DNA of 64,000 nucleotides. Origin: Priestia megaterium. Lineage in GTDB: Bacteria > Bacillota > Bacilli > Bacillales > Bacillaceae_H. Location: positions 3,200,001 to 3,264,000 of the forward strand of contig NZ_CP085442.1 of NCBI RefSeq assembly GCF_023824195.1. The letters are read 5' to 3'. Both the position numbers and the translations under genes were made by a program. Below are positions 31,642-41,710 of the stretch, in pieces (position 1 is the first letter of the stretch; each line of letters begins with the position of its first letter). The notes under the pieces were generated by a model, which saw only the letters and a list, made by a program, of their open reading frames with translations, had not been told where the DNA came from and made no database searches.

Positions 31642-32964
31642 TTATCCTTGATTTAATGAGTGTTTAAGAAAGTCAATGGACTGGTTTTTTGAAAGGCCAA
31701 ACGCTGTTACGATATAATCAACGTAGGCAAGAAGCTCCAGATTCTCTCCTAATTTCGTTGTTTTAAATGATCGATTAAATCGATACTGCTTTTTATCTGA
31801 AAAGACGAGCCCTTCTTTCTCTAAAAATGCTTGAAACTGCTGATGGGGAAAGTAAAGCACATCGTTTCGAACGTTTTCTAAATCAATCACAATAATCATA
31901 TCTTCCAGCTCTGCTTTTAATTCCATCATACAATCGATGTATCCGCCGATGCAGCTGATTAAAGATGTGAGAAAAAAGGGTCCATTTATATATTGAAACT
32001 GCTCAAAAATTGTCTCATCAATGTAACTTGAAATACTCGACTTTAGTACGTCATGAATTTGTTTTGATTCTTCCATATATGGAATAGGAATATGAAACTT
32101 CGCTGATCCGTTATAAAACTGCTCCCACGCAATTGTTTTATCATACGCATCAATCACATCTGTGCTTCGAAAAATGATGGATTCCGCTGAATAAGAGGCT
32201 TTAACAAACGGTGTATGCAGCATCACCGTACTCTCGTCATCCAAGCGATAGTGTTTTGGTTCGCTAGACTTGCTTAAAATATATTGTTTTAACCGTTCTT
32301 CTTCCATTTGTTCAACTAAATGCAAATCATATAGTGGCAGCACGTACATATTACACATCCCGTAATGAATATAGCTTTTCCCGTGCATAGGCCATTTTCT
32401 GTTATAGATAGACAGTTCTTTTGTGCAAAATTCCTCTATTCGCTGCGTTTGATCCTCGGATTTTTGATAGAGTCGATCTAAATGATAGCGATCATCGATT
32501 TCCGTAACGGGAGATGTGCCGCTTCCAATTCTTCTGTAAATTTTCCCGTAAGACATGTACGGAGGGTTCGGACCTTCGGGAATCCAAATAACAAAAACAC
32601 CTTGCCCGGGGTGATCTTCAGGTGATAAAAAACGCGTAACGATACGAGGAATGGGATTGGTGACATCTTTAAGCATATTATTAATAAACAGCTCATATTC
32701 CTTGCGCTCAAGCAGGTTAATGGAATGGTCGTCTTCATCTACGCCAAAAATAAGCCACCCTCCTTTTTCATTGGCAAACGAAGCGATGATATTTGGGATT
32801 TTCCGTTTGACCGTCGAGCTTACTTCGCGCTTGAACTCAAGCTGATAGCCTTCTTCTAAATGTTTTTCCATCATGCGCTGCACATCTGAAAACTCAACTT
32901 CTCCAATTGTTTTTTTCTTTCCGCCTTCGCTTATAAATGGTGAATAAAACGATTCTTCGTTCAC
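31642..32964 (-). CDS. AlbA_2 (Schlafen-like) domain protein
   Basis: A protein of about 440 residues. Its N-terminal domain has GYQLEFKREVS, then PNIIASFANEKGGWLIFGVDEDDH and YRRIGSGTSPVT, the marks of the AlbA_2 domain (a putative nucleic-acid or nucleotide-binding module). The C-terminal 270 residues are unassigned. It has no C-terminal ATPase or helix-turn-helix that I can name. GTG 32964 is chosen for AGGAGGGG seven bases upstream; the ATG codons further upstream have no site. AlbA_2 proteins are often tied to phage defence or transcription control, but no partner gene is beside it, so the role is open. Confidence 0.75.
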   Translation of the reverse strand: MNEESFYSPFISEGGKKKTIGEVEFSDVQRMMEKHLEEGYQLEFKREVSSTVKRKIPNIIASFANEKGGWLIFGVDEDDHSINLLERKEYELFINNMLKDVTNPIPRIVTRFLSPEDHPGQGVFVIWIPEGPNPPYMSYGKIYRRIGSGTSPVTEIDDRYHLDRLYQKSEDQTQRIEEFCTKELSIYNRKWPMHGKSYIHYGMCNMYVLPLYDLHLVEQMEEERLKQYILSKSSEPKHYRLDDESTVMLHTPFVKASYSAESIIFRSTDVIDAYDKTIAWEQFYNGSAKFHIPIPYMEESKQIHDVLKSSISSYIDETIFEQFQYINGPFFLTSLISCIGGYIDCMMELKAELEDMIIVIDLENVRNDVLYFPHQQFQAFLEKEGLVFSDKKQYRFNRSFKTTKLGENLELLAYVDYIVTAFGLSKNQSIDFLKHSLNQG

Positions 32965-33112
32965 TTGTCTTCCCCTCCTCATCACTTCTATTTAACTTAT
33001 CCATATGATGAGAAGTAAAAAGACAGTCATATTTCTTTGATTTTTTTCAAAAAACAAATTTTTTATCAAACTAATCCTGTTTTATATTATGATAGAAAAA
33101 GAGGTGAAGAAT

Positions 33113-33667
33113 ATGATCGAAGCAATATTTTTAGACCGAGACGGAACAATTGGCGGCAGTAATGAAATACAATATCCAGGTGATTTTCAGCTGTTCCCCC
33201 AAGCAAAGCAAGCGATTATAGACATAAAGAAACAAAACATTCCGCTGTTTTCCTTTACGAATCAGCCCGATATTGCAAAAGGAAAGGTAAAGAAATCACA
33301 GTTTATCTCCGAGCTTTTAGCTTTTGGATTTGATGATGTTTACCTTTGTCCTCATGAAGATTCGAACGCCTGTTCGTGCCGAAAACCAAACCCCGGCATG
33401 CTGTTAAAAGCAGCCGAGGAGCACAGCTTAAATTTGGCTAACTGCATCGTGATTGGCGACCGGTGGAAAGACCTCGTAGCGGCCAGTGCAGCAGGGGCTC
33501 AATGTATTTTAGTGTTAACAGGTGCTGGGCACGACACGTTAAATGCACGGGAAAAATGGGCTGGTGTACAAGCAGCCTTTATTGCAGCCAATATACAGGA
33601 AGCTGTTGAATTTATCTTTACATCACTGAGTTCACAGCCGATACTACCGCATTCACATACTCGTTAA
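33113..33667 (+). CDS. HAD-IIIA phosphatase (GmhB/HisB-like)
   Basis: A 184-residue HAD phosphatase. The nucleophile motif is FLDRDGTIGG near 6-15, then FTNQPDIAKG (motif II Thr/Ser region), CSCRKPNPGM (motif III Lys and the Cys-rich loop) and VIGDRWKDLVAA (motif IV). This is the pattern of the D,D-heptose 1,7-bisphosphatase / histidinol phosphatase group. The substrate is not known here. ATG 33113 follows AGAGGTG. The 3' end overlaps the convergent gene by 50 bases. Confidence 0.85.
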   Translation: MIEAIFLDRDGTIGGSNEIQYPGDFQLFPQAKQAIIDIKKQNIPLFSFTNQPDIAKGKVKKSQFISELLAFGFDDVYLCPHEDSNACSCRKPNPGMLLKAAEEHSLNLANCIVIGDRWKDLVAASAAGAQCILVLTGAGHDTLNAREKWAGVQAAFIAANIQEAVEFIFTSLSSQPILPHSHTR

Positions 33668-34205
33668 ACAGCTGATTATCCTGTAATAATTGTTCATACT
33701 GCGGAGTGGTTATTTCAAGCTGCAGTCCTTTATGCCGCTGATTACCGTTTGCGATATTTCGAGGTGAAACGCCTTTTAAATGTACGGGCGTTTCACTGAT
33801 CGGAAAACCTGAGAGTGCATGACGCACCGCTTTTTCTAACTCTTCGTCTCTTCCTCCGATATAAGTCGTGCAGACGTCGCTGTAGGCACCGTGAAGAGAA
33901 ATCGTGACCGCTGATTTTTTAACAAGGTGACGCGCCATTTCTTCATCGTAGTTCGCAGACGTAACATGCAATTCAAACGGATTTTCTGTTTTCAGCGTTT
34001 TAAATACGTACACCGTTGCGTTCAGCTTTTCTGCTATTTTTTCCGCTACTTCTTCTGTCCCAATTTCCATCGTTCCTCCGTGAATAGCAAGCACGACAAT
34101 TTCTCTCCGGCGAATGACACATTCTATTTCGTAATCAATTCCCGCTCGTTCGCACTGTGATAGTTCTTGAAAACTTTGATACACATCCCTCATCTGTTTC
34201 TTCAC
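33618..34205 (-). CDS. Poly-gamma-glutamate hydrolase family protein
   Basis: A 195-residue protein of the PF05908 family (B. subtilis YjqB type; related phage enzymes degrade poly-gamma-glutamate). Blocks LAIHGGTMEIGTEEVAEKIA, SANYDEEMA, TISLHGAYSD and KGLQLEITTPQYEQLL carry the His and Glu residues of the family. Start uncertain: GTG 34205 almost touches the AAAGG site, and ATG 34193 has 11 bases of spacing. It overlaps the HAD gene tail to tail. Whether it acts on poly-gamma-glutamate in this organism is inference. Confidence 0.8.
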   Translation of the reverse strand: MKKQMRDVYQSFQELSQCERAGIDYEIECVIRRREIVVLAIHGGTMEIGTEEVAEKIAEKLNATVYVFKTLKTENPFELHVTSANYDEEMARHLVKKSAVTISLHGAYSDVCTTYIGGRDEELEKAVRHALSGFPISETPVHLKGVSPRNIANGNQRHKGLQLEITTPQYEQLLQDNQLFNEYVNAVVSAVNSVM

Positions 34206-34377
34206 ACCTTTCTTTTATCTTTCATATACCCAGGCTTTATTTTTTCTTTTTCTTCATATAGTAAAGGTAGTAAAGGGATTAACCCCTTGTTTACTCGTTT
34301 ATTTTTGTTTTTATACTTTATATTTTAGTGTGCACAAAAATTTTTTTTGAAATTCGAAATAAAAGTATTGCCAAACA

Positions 34378-34394
34378 AACCGTCCAGACGGTAA
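34378..34394. promoter_or_regulatory. Inverted-repeat operator for the TetR regulator
   Basis: ACCGTC-CA-GACGGT, a perfect 6-bp palindrome with flanking AT, 35-50 bases before the TetR start; the preceding 30 bases (GTATTG) fit a -35. TetR repressors usually bind such palindromes at their own promoters. Confidence 0.6.
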
Positions 34395-34430
34395 AGTATT
34401 CTAGGGAAAATCAAAAAGGAGGAAATTCAT

Positions 34431-34964
34431 GTGTCTACATTTGATGATATATTGCTTGCAGCTACGCAGGTTGTACAGCGCGACGGCGTTGGAAATTTAA
34501 CGCTTGAAAAAGTAGCAAAAGAAGCCGGTGTCAGTAAAGGCGGTTTGTTGTATCACTTCTCTTCAAAAGATGAATTGATTAAGCAAATGCTGTATTCAGT
34601 CACAAAGAAATATGATGACGGACTAAACGTACAAGTTGAACATGACGATTCTCCTGGCAAATGGAGCCGGGCTTATCTTGCTGAGACGCTTCATGATCTG
34701 CAGCGTGAACAAGTGATGAGCGCGGGGTTACTTGCAGGTATTGCAACCAATCCTGAACTCCTGCAACACTTTCAAAAACAATACGAAAAATGGCAGCAGC
34801 ATATTGAACAAGACGACATTGATCCAGTACTTGCTACCATTGTGCGCTTAGCAGCTGACGGATTATGGTTCAGTCAAATGTTTGGGCTCGCACCCGTGGA
34901 TCCAGACATGCAAAAACAGATTCAACAACAACTTCGGAAATTAACAGAGGAGGGTTTTCGATGA
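34431..34964 (+). CDS. TetR-family repressor
   Basis: A 177-residue regulator. The N-terminal helix-turn-helix is clear: LTLEKVAKEAGVSKGGLLYHFSSKDELIKQML. The rest is the all-helical ligand-binding domain. GTG 34431 has AGGAGG eight bases upstream. It overlaps the next gene (an SMR exporter) by four bases, ATGA, so the two are coupled and the repressor should control its own operon through the palindrome at 34378. The ligand is probably a toxic cation exported by the partner; this is inference. Confidence 0.9.
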   Translation: MSTFDDILLAATQVVQRDGVGNLTLEKVAKEAGVSKGGLLYHFSSKDELIKQMLYSVTKKYDDGLNVQVEHDDSPGKWSRAYLAETLHDLQREQVMSAGLLAGIATNPELLQHFQKQYEKWQQHIEQDDIDPVLATIVRLAADGLWFSQMFGLAPVDPDMQKQIQQQLRKLTEEGFR

Positions 34965-35287
34965 AAGCCTATTTATTTTTAGCGATTGCCATTAGTTCAG
35001 AGTTATTTGGTACATCTATGTTAAAAGCATCAAACGGATTTACAAAATTTTGGCCTAGTCTTGGTGTTTTATTAGGGTTTGGTCTTGCTTTCTATGCGCT
35101 TTCCACATCGCTTCAGCACATTCCACTCAGCGTTGCGTATGCCATTTGGTCTGGCGTAGGAACTGCTGTGACAGCTGTGATTGGCGTAGTCATTTGGAAA
35201 GAAAGCGGCAGTCTCACGATGGTATTTGGCATCGTATTAATCATTGCAGGAGTCATTCTTTTAAATTTAAAATCAGTGGCTCACTAA
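34961..35287 (+). CDS. Small multidrug resistance (SMR) exporter
   Basis: A 108-residue, four-span proton-coupled exporter of cationic drugs (EmrE/QacC type). AISSELFGTSMLKASNGF near 9-26 carries the conserved Glu14, which binds proton and drug, and LSVAYAIWSGVGTAVTAVIG is the second signature. It starts inside the TetR stop (ATGA overlap) with GGAGGG six bases upstream. A longer N-terminal extension exists as an open frame but has no ribosome site. Subgroup (Gdx-type or drug-type) cannot be decided from this alone. Confidence 0.92.
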   Translation: MKAYLFLAIAISSELFGTSMLKASNGFTKFWPSLGVLLGFGLAFYALSTSLQHIPLSVAYAIWSGVGTAVTAVIGVVIWKESGSLTMVFGIVLIIAGVILLNLKSVAH

Positions 35288-35288
35288 A

Positions 35289-35316
35289 AAAAAGAGCCAG
35301 TAAATACTGACTCTTA
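35289..35316. terminator. Weak hairpin after the SMR gene
   Basis: AGAGCCAGTA/TACTGACTCT stem, with a T run that is short on the plus strand. It may end the TetR-SMR unit. Confidence 0.5.
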
Positions 35317-35385
35317 AGCAAAGGAGGAAAATCGACTGTCTACTTATGAAAGTAGTATGTATCGTTTTCCTTTTTTTATACTCTT

Positions 35386-36963
35386 TTATAGATTAAACGG
35401 ATCTAGGAATTTAACAGATGGATATTTGTCCTGGAACAAACGCCATACAAAATCGTTTTCAAACATAAGAACGGAATGCTTATCACGATCTTCTACTAGC
35501 ATCACGCGAGAATCTAGCATGCGATCTTCAATTGTTGATTTGTCTACCCATTTTGCAATGTTATGAGACATGCGCGTGAATTCAAGATCGACATTGTACT
35601 CACCTTTCATGCGATGTTCAAACACTTGGAACTGAAGTTCACCAACTGCTCCTAAAATATAATCTCCAAAGAACGGCGTACGGTAAAGCTGTACGGCTCC
35701 TTCTTGTACAAGCTGATTAATCCCTTTTTCAAAGTGCTTAGATTTCATTGCATTTTTCGCACGAACTTTTACAAACAGTTCAGGCGGGAACTTTGGAAGA
35801 GCATCAAATTCGAATACTTTTCCCTCTCCTACAATTGTGTCACCAATTTGATACGTGCCTGAATCATATAAGCCAATGATATCTCCTGGATACGCTGTGT
35901 CTACTGTTTCACGGCTTGATGCCAAGAACTGATGAGACTGCGCTAGCTTCATTTTGCGGTTCGTTCTTGCTAACGTCACGTTCATTCCACGCTCGAATTT
36001 TCCTGAACATACGCGTACGAACGCAATGCGGTCGCGGTGAGCTGGGTTCATATTCGCTTGAATTTTAAAGATGAAACCTGAGAAGTTTTCATCCGTAGGC
36101 TGAACGGTGCCATTCGTTGATTCACGAGGCTGCGGCGGTGATGTTAATTGTAAAAATGAATTAAAGAAAGACTGTACACCAAAGTTTGCAATCGCACTTC
36201 CGAAGAAAACAGGTGTTAATAGGCCTTGCTTTACTTTTTCAATTGAAAAATCATTACCTGCTTCGTCTAATAGAGATAAATCATCCACTAAGCCTGGTAA
36301 ATACATTTCATCGACGTGTTTTTTAATTTCATCGTCGATATTTTCACCGTCAAAGTCTGCAAAATATGACTCTTTGTTTCCTTGGTATACTTCAATTTGT
36401 TTTGAAAAACGGTCATACGTTCCTTGGAATCGTTTCCCCATGCCAATTGGCCACGTTACAGGGTATGATTCAATACCGAGTACATCTTCAATTTCTTCAA
36501 GCAGCTCAAGCGGCTCTTTTCCTTCACGGTCTAATTTATTGATAAACGTTAGGATGGGAATACCGCGCATACGACAAACTTTAAAAAGTTTAAGCGTTTG
36601 TGCTTCAATCCCTTTTGTTCCGTCAATAACCATGACCGCACTGTCTACAGCCGTTAAGGTACGATACGTATCCTCACTGAAGTCTTCATGTCCTGGTGTA
36701 TCCAAGATGTTAATAAAGTGATCTTTATACTCAAACTGCATAACACTTGATGTAACCGAAATCCCACGTTGTTTTTCGATTTCCATCCAGTCAGATGTAG
36801 CAAACTTGCCTGATTTTTTTCCTTTAACCGTTCCGGCTGAACGAATCATTCCGCCCAGTAACAGCATTTTTTCTGTTAACGTTGTTTTCCCGGCATCCGG
36901 GTGAGAAATAATGGCGAATGTACGACGTGAATCGACCATCGTTTCTTGAAGTTGGTTGCTCAT
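35386..36963 (-). CDS. prfC: Peptide chain release factor 3
   Basis: A 525-residue GTPase that recycles class I release factors from the ribosome. GTPase motifs: SHPDAGKTT (G1), [12 protein letters not shown] (G2 region), DTPGHED (G3) and FINKLDRE (G4). The domain II-III sequence and the [18 protein letters not shown] block match RF3, not EF-G. The length is the family norm. ATG 36963 has AAAGGA upstream. It is single-gene on this strand, converging with the TetR-SMR unit. Confidence 0.96.
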   Translation of the reverse strand: MSNQLQETMVDSRRTFAIISHPDAGKTTLTEKMLLLGGMIRSAGTVKGKKSGKFATSDWMEIEKQRGISVTSSVMQFEYKDHFINILDTPGHEDFSEDTYRTLTAVDSAVMVIDGTKGIEAQTLKLFKVCRMRGIPILTFINKLDREGKEPLELLEEIEDVLGIESYPVTWPIGMGKRFQGTYDRFSKQIEVYQGNKESYFADFDGENIDDEIKKHVDEMYLPGLVDDLSLLDEAGNDFSIEKVKQGLLTPVFFGSAIANFGVQSFFNSFLQLTSPPQPRESTNGTVQPTDENFSGFIFKIQANMNPAHRDRIAFVRVCSGKFERGMNVTLARTNRKMKLAQSHQFLASSRETVDTAYPGDIIGLYDSGTYQIGDTIVGEGKVFEFDALPKFPPELFVKVRAKNAMKSKHFEKGINQLVQEGAVQLYRTPFFGDYILGAVGELQFQVFEHRMKGEYNVDLEFTRMSHNIAKWVDKSTIEDRMLDSRVMLVEDRDKHSVLMFENDFVWRLFQDKYPSVKFLDPFNL

Positions 36964-37109
36964 ACGTTTTAAAATCCTTTCTGCTCTACAATTCCTATTT
37001 TCATCATTTCATTATACGCTTTTTTTATACTGCGTGACTAGTTTTTTTCATATTTGAATACTTCTACAAAATCAAAGAAATCGTCAACAAGGTGTAAAAA
37101 GCGAACAAG

Positions 37110-37138
37110 AAAAGACCCCTTTTATAAAAGGGGCCTTC
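37110..37138 (-). terminator. Terminator of the cold-shock gene
   Basis: AAGGCCCCTTTT/AAAAGGGGTCTTTT-type stem on the minus strand, 65 bases after the csp stop. Confidence 0.75.
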
Positions 37139-37205
37139 TCCCAGTTTAGTTTAACGAACGACCAGAGAAATGTTCTGCTGATCGGCTTAAACTTTATAAA
37201 AAAAA

Positions 37206-37740
<535 letters not shown>

Positions 37741-37744
37741 ACCT

Positions 37745-38451
37745 ATGGAAGACATTCTCACGTCCCTTCTTAGAACCTTTGTTTCTTTTATTATCTTAAG
37801 CATTACAACTTTCCTGATTGGAAAACAAATTAACACGCATAATAATCATTTTACATTTGCGATGTCCATCATTATTGGGTCGTTCATCGCAAATATGGGA
37901 TTTGATTTAAAATTAAAATTTCTGCCGATGTTCGCTTCTTTTGCTTTTCTTGTGGCCATTCATTTTCTTTTAGCATCAACAGCTCTAAAAAGCAGGCGCT
38001 TGCGAAAATGGATTACAGGACGCCCGACGGTTATTATGGAAAAAGGAAAGCTTCTTGAAGCAAATATGAAAAAGCCAAATATTCTATTGACGACTTGAAT
38101 CAGCATTTACGAGAACTAGGTACGTTCAACATTGCTGAAGTAGAATTTGCTGTTTTAGAAGTAAGCGGAAAATTGTCGGTATTAAAGAAAACTGCTTATC
38201 AAAACATTGCCAAACAGGACGTTTTGTCTAAGCCGTTTAAAGATATGAATTTACCGGTAGAACTCATCATGGACGGAGAAATTATTCATAAAAATTTAAC
38301 ATCTCAATATACCGAACAGTGGATCAACCTTGAGCTTTCAAATCGTCAGCTTCAGTTGAACCAAGTGCTGTATGCAGTTGTGTCAACAAACGGCATGCTC
38401 TATGTAGATGAGTATAAAGATCAGCTGTCCGCTCCTACAGACAGAGAATGA
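37745..38451 (+). pseudogene. DUF421 membrane protein gene with a frameshift
   Basis: Two overlapping frames together make one YetF/DUF421-type protein of about 235 residues. Frame 1 (37745-38098) has three spans and ends GRPTVIMEKGKLLEANMKK plus nine off-frame residues. Frame 2 (38095-38451) continues NQHLRELGTFNIAEVEFAVLE, the normal next block. Adding one A in the A5 run at 38069-38073 would restore the expected AKYSIDDLNQ junction. So this is either a broken gene or a sequencing slip in a homopolymer. Alternatively, translation of frame 2 could restart at TTG 38095 by stop-start coupling. Confidence 0.75.
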
Positions 38452-38754
38452 GATTGAGACATAACTAAATTACGCCAATCTAAAGACGGACAATGAGGCG
38501 AATGAGTTCGTATGGATCGATTGTGACACCGTTGCTGGTTTCCTTGCAGGGCTTTGCTTTCCGCAGACGGCCGGTGAGCCTCCTCGTTGCTTCCGCTTTT
38601 CCGGCAGGAGTCTTCGCCTTGTCCTCCAATCAACAGCTAGAAGCAGCTACATACATAAAACCTATGTTCACCATCACCATGAAAAAATCCGAACAAGTTT
38701 GATTCTCCATCAAGAATCAAACTCGTTCGGATAAAATACGTTTGTCCTAGTTTC
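38450..38754. repeat. Dispersed Bac repeat, copy 3
   Basis: Starts GAGATTGAGACATAACTAAAT and ends TTTGTCCTAGTTTC, degenerate terminal repeats. The core is present but part of the central hairpin is shorter than in copy 2. The 3' hairpin (AAATCCGAAC...TCAAG AATC... GTTCGGAT) is nearly perfect. It starts inside the stop of the DUF421 frame and its last bases overlap the stop codon of the 501-residue gene. Confidence 0.8.
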
Positions 38755-40240
38755 ACTGTGCCATCTCTTCAACGGTTCCTTCTTTTAAGCCGTAGTAGTT
38801 CCGTTCAAATCGCTTTATTTCTTGATCATAGCGGCGTACTTTTGCATCGGCTAGCTGGCGGCTTTGTTTTGTTTCTTCAAGCAGCTCGACCTGCTGATTA
38901 ATTTGAAAAATAGTCGTCGTCAGCTCGTCTTGATAATCATAAATTTCATTTTGAATATCCACGCATACGGGCAAGCGATTTGCTAAAATAAAATCCGTCA
39001 TTTGCATAAGCACTTTTTTACGCTCTACTTCTTTCACTTTGCTTTTGACGGCTCGTTCTGCAGAACGGAACGTCAGCCTTACTTTAGAGAAGAAGTCACC
39101 TTTAATCGAAAGCTTGCGCTGCAGTTCTTCTACATCTTGTTTTAATGATTCATGCTCTTCAATCATTTTTTGAAGCACAAGCCCTCCGTTTAACGATGTG
39201 AGCTCCATTTCATCAAGCTGATGGCGGATGGCTGTTTTGAGCGTTTCAATTTGCTTCACCGTCTTTTTCTCCGTAGCGCGGAGCTGCTTAACATACTGCT
39301 CTGTTTTATAAATAAAGCTGTCTAACCGTTCACGGTCAAACAGTGACTGCTCTTTCTTTTTCATATAATCTTGATACGCTGTGTGTACAGATGACCACTT
39401 GATCAGCAGAGACTGATAATTCAACAGCTCATCCTGATGCTCAAGCTTGTACGTCCACATCAGCTGAACAACTACTAATAACAGCGGTAAAAAAGTTCCA
39501 GCTTCTTTGCGTTTTGCAATAATTTCATGACTTTCAAAGCTCGCCATTAAAAACAGCGGCGCATTCATACTAAATAGCAGTGCTGGCGGGTAATTAACGG
39601 GAATAAAGATACTCATTACGGTTGCCATAAGGCCTGAAATAGCAGGGTATGCGTGCGGAGGAAGCTGTTTGTATAGATCGATTGTCCCTTTTTTTTGCAG
39701 CAGTTTCACAAGCGCTTCCTGCTGATATTCTCCTAATGCATCAATCATTCTTTCCTGATACATGGGGGGCAGCTGTTCAATCCAATTCATCAGCTGCTGC
39801 TGAAACACAGCTTGCTGACGATTTGTAGCAATCATGTATTGCGAATCAATTAGATGAAAGAACAGTCGGATTTGATGGCGCATTACGTCTTCTAGCGTAT
39901 GACAGCGTGCAATTGAAAACAGCTCATTGTATTTAGATACAAGCAAATTTCCAATGTTATCGCTTAACTCGTACAGCTCGCCATTTGTTGTAGCATGAGA
40001 AACAGGAAGTTCAAAAAACTTCGCCATTTCAAGCAAAATATGCAGATGCATGTCTACTTCAGGCTGTTTTTCAAGCAATTTCATTTCTTCTACCAATGAT
40101 GCTTGAAAATCCGTATGCTCCGTTTGCTGATACTGTGCTGACATTTCCGTATAAATGCGGTGGTCACATAACACATAAGCAGCTCTTAGGATATCGCCTT
40201 TAGACGTAAGCAACCCATACAATAACTGTTGTCCGTTCAT
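38753..40240 (-). CDS. Large coiled-coil protein of unknown function
   Basis: A 495-residue protein I cannot assign. The N-terminal 200 residues are helical and Gln/Leu/His-rich; two hydrophobic segments lie at about 200-250 (IPVNYPPALLFSMNAPLFLMA); from about 300 it is mostly coiled coil (heptad Leu/Lys/Glu). The fold suggests a membrane-tethered scaffold. ATG 40240 is the likeliest start (GGTGTGAAG upstream); ATG 40258 lacks a site. Its stop is overlapped by the end of a dispersed repeat. Confidence 0.65.
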   Translation of the reverse strand: MNGQQLLYGLLTSKGDILRAAYVLCDHRIYTEMSAQYQQTEHTDFQASLVEEMKLLEKQPEVDMHLHILLEMAKFFELPVSHATTNGELYELSDNIGNLLVSKYNELFSIARCHTLEDVMRHQIRLFFHLIDSQYMIATNRQQAVFQQQLMNWIEQLPPMYQERMIDALGEYQQEALVKLLQKKGTIDLYKQLPPHAYPAISGLMATVMSIFIPVNYPPALLFSMNAPLFLMASFESHEIIAKRKEAGTFLPLLLVVVQLMWTYKLEHQDELLNYQSLLIKWSSVHTAYQDYMKKKEQSLFDRERLDSFIYKTEQYVKQLRATEKKTVKQIETLKTAIRHQLDEMELTSLNGGLVLQKMIEEHESLKQDVEELQRKLSIKGDFFSKVRLTFRSAERAVKSKVKEVERKKVLMQMTDFILANRLPVCVDIQNEIYDYQDELTTTIFQINQQVELLEETKQSRQLADAKVRRYDQEIKRFERNYYGLKEGTVEEMAQ

Positions 40241-40332
40241 CTTCACACCGTCCTTCATTAAATTTTCTTACTATAGCTTTCTATCATTTTATACTTTTTC
40301 TATAAATTCGATGCAATAGTTCAAATTTCCTG

Positions 40333-40509
40333 TTATCTTTCTTCTTGCTTCCTTAATACAAAGAGTGCCGTCCAACATGACATCAGTGCAGGCGGAATGG
40401 TCCAAGTCATATATCGCCACTCACCCGTCACAAGCGCCATAATGAGAAAGATGAGCGGAAAACCTATTAGTACTATGATAACACGTGCTCGGCTTACCGA
40501 TTTTTTCAT
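40333..40509 (-). CDS. Small two-span membrane protein, 58 residues
   Basis: Short ORF with AAGGGGCG nine to ten bases before ATG 40509. The product begins MKKSVSRARV, has a hydrophobic segment at about 9-27, the loop TGEWRYMTW, a second segment at about 37-50 and a basic end. Two spans with both ends inside are likely. It lies between the coiled-coil gene and the divergent NAD-binding protein gene. Function unknown. Confidence 0.7.
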   Translation of the reverse strand: MKKSVSRARVIIVLIGFPLIFLIMALVTGEWRYMTWTIPPALMSCWTALFVLRKQEER

Positions 40510-40775
40510 AGTGCATCGCCCCTTCTGTTCGTCCCTTATTCCTATAATACCCTTTCGCTTCTATAGCATTAAACACCTTTATAAACCGTTCGTACATTTC
40601 TTTGTTTTCTAGACAGTCTATGACATAAGTTTTAAAAAAGAACAGAGGATACCTCTTACTTTGATGAATCTCGTAAGCAGTTTTTATGTTTTGACAAGCT
40701 AAATCGAGAAAAATGTGTTATGGTAAAAGAAAATTTCGTTTTTACTACCTACATTGAAACGAAAGGGTTGATCGT

Positions 40776-41390
40776 ATGAACATTTTTTTGATTGGCGCAA
40801 GCGGCAGGACCGGACAGGAAGTGATCAAGCAAGCGATTAAAAACGGACATTATGTAAAAGCTTTTGTGCGAAATCCATCTAAGCTTAAGATAGCGCATGC
40901 GAACGTACACATCATACAAGGCGACGTGCTTGATTATTATGAAGTATGTCAGGCCATGCGAGGGTGTGATGCAGTAATTTCTTGTCTTGGAACCGAAAAT
41001 CTAGGGCATTCTACCCTTTTAGTAGAAACGACAAATCTGCTGATTCAATGCATGAACGAAAACGGGATTCAGCGTATCGCCTACACGGCTTCTGCCGGAA
41101 TCGACGGAGAAATTCCAGGCATGACAGGATGGCTTGCTCAGCGGATTTTAAAAAATGTGCTTCGCGATCATCACGAAGCCGTGAAGCTCTTGAAGATAAG
41201 CGGACTCGACTGGACTGTTGCTCGACCAATGGGGTTAACGAGCGGTCCATTAACCACGTATTATCGTATAGGAGAAGCTAGCATACCAGAAAACGGACGC
41301 AACATCAGCCGTTCTGACGTCGCTCATTTTCTCCTTCAAGCCGTAGAAAACAACAGGCACATAAAAAAATCACTAAGTCTTTCGTATTAA
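40776..41390 (+). CDS. NAD(P)-binding SDR-like protein (YwnB-like)
   Basis: A 204-residue atypical short-chain dehydrogenase. The N-terminal FLIGASGRTGQEVIKQAI is the NADP-binding Rossmann loop with the GASGxTG pattern; later MRGCDAVISCLGTEN and VARPMGLTSG follow the NAD(P)H-binding PF13460 family. It lacks the usual YxxxK catalytic pair, so it may bind cofactor for sensing or for an unusual reduction. AAAGGG lies eight bases before the ATG. A small membrane protein gene follows 22 bases on. Confidence 0.85.
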   Translation: MNIFLIGASGRTGQEVIKQAIKNGHYVKAFVRNPSKLKIAHANVHIIQGDVLDYYEVCQAMRGCDAVISCLGTENLGHSTLLVETTNLLIQCMNENGIQRIAYTASAGIDGEIPGMTGWLAQRILKNVLRDHHEAVKLLKISGLDWTVARPMGLTSGPLTTYYRIGEASIPENGRNISRSDVAHFLLQAVENNRHIKKSLSLSY

Positions 41391-41412
41391 GTGTTCTAAA
41401 GGAGTGTTGATA

Positions 41413-41661
41413 GTGAACCTATCAAAAATTTTTCTAAAAATAAGTCTTGTACTTTTAATGGCATGCGTCTTTATTGAAGGTAATTTTCAGGTGGCGCTTG
41501 GCATCTTTGCTGCTGTTTGCATGCTTGTCATTATTTTTGCTAAGCCTCTTTCAAAATCACTGCTGCCTGCTAATAAAAAAACAGGAAAAAAAGATCGCGA
41601 AACGTTAATGATGGTCATTGGTGTCATCGTTTTTATTTCAGGAAGCTTTTTTATTGCGTAG
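41413..41661 (+). CDS. Small two-span membrane protein
   Basis: An 82-residue protein with two spans (about 7-26 and 62-80) joined by a basic loop (KKTGKKDRE). I chose GTG 41413 since AAAGGAG then has normal spacing; GTG 41404 and TTG 41407 are too close. It follows the NAD-binding gene, so they probably share a transcript, and ends before the terminator at 41711. Function unknown. Confidence 0.65.
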   Translation: MNLSKIFLKISLVLLMACVFIEGNFQVALGIFAAVCMLVIIFAKPLSKSLLPANKKTGKKDRETLMMVIGVIVFISGSFFIA

Positions 41662-41710
41662 TAGCATTGTAAAGAAAACAGGCTTAAATCCACATTTCCA
41701 ATCATATAAA

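Noticed and set aside
36107..36721. 204-residue ORF antisense to prfC
   Set aside because: Ser/Pro-rich shadow of a highly conserved gene on the other strand, with no ribosome site.
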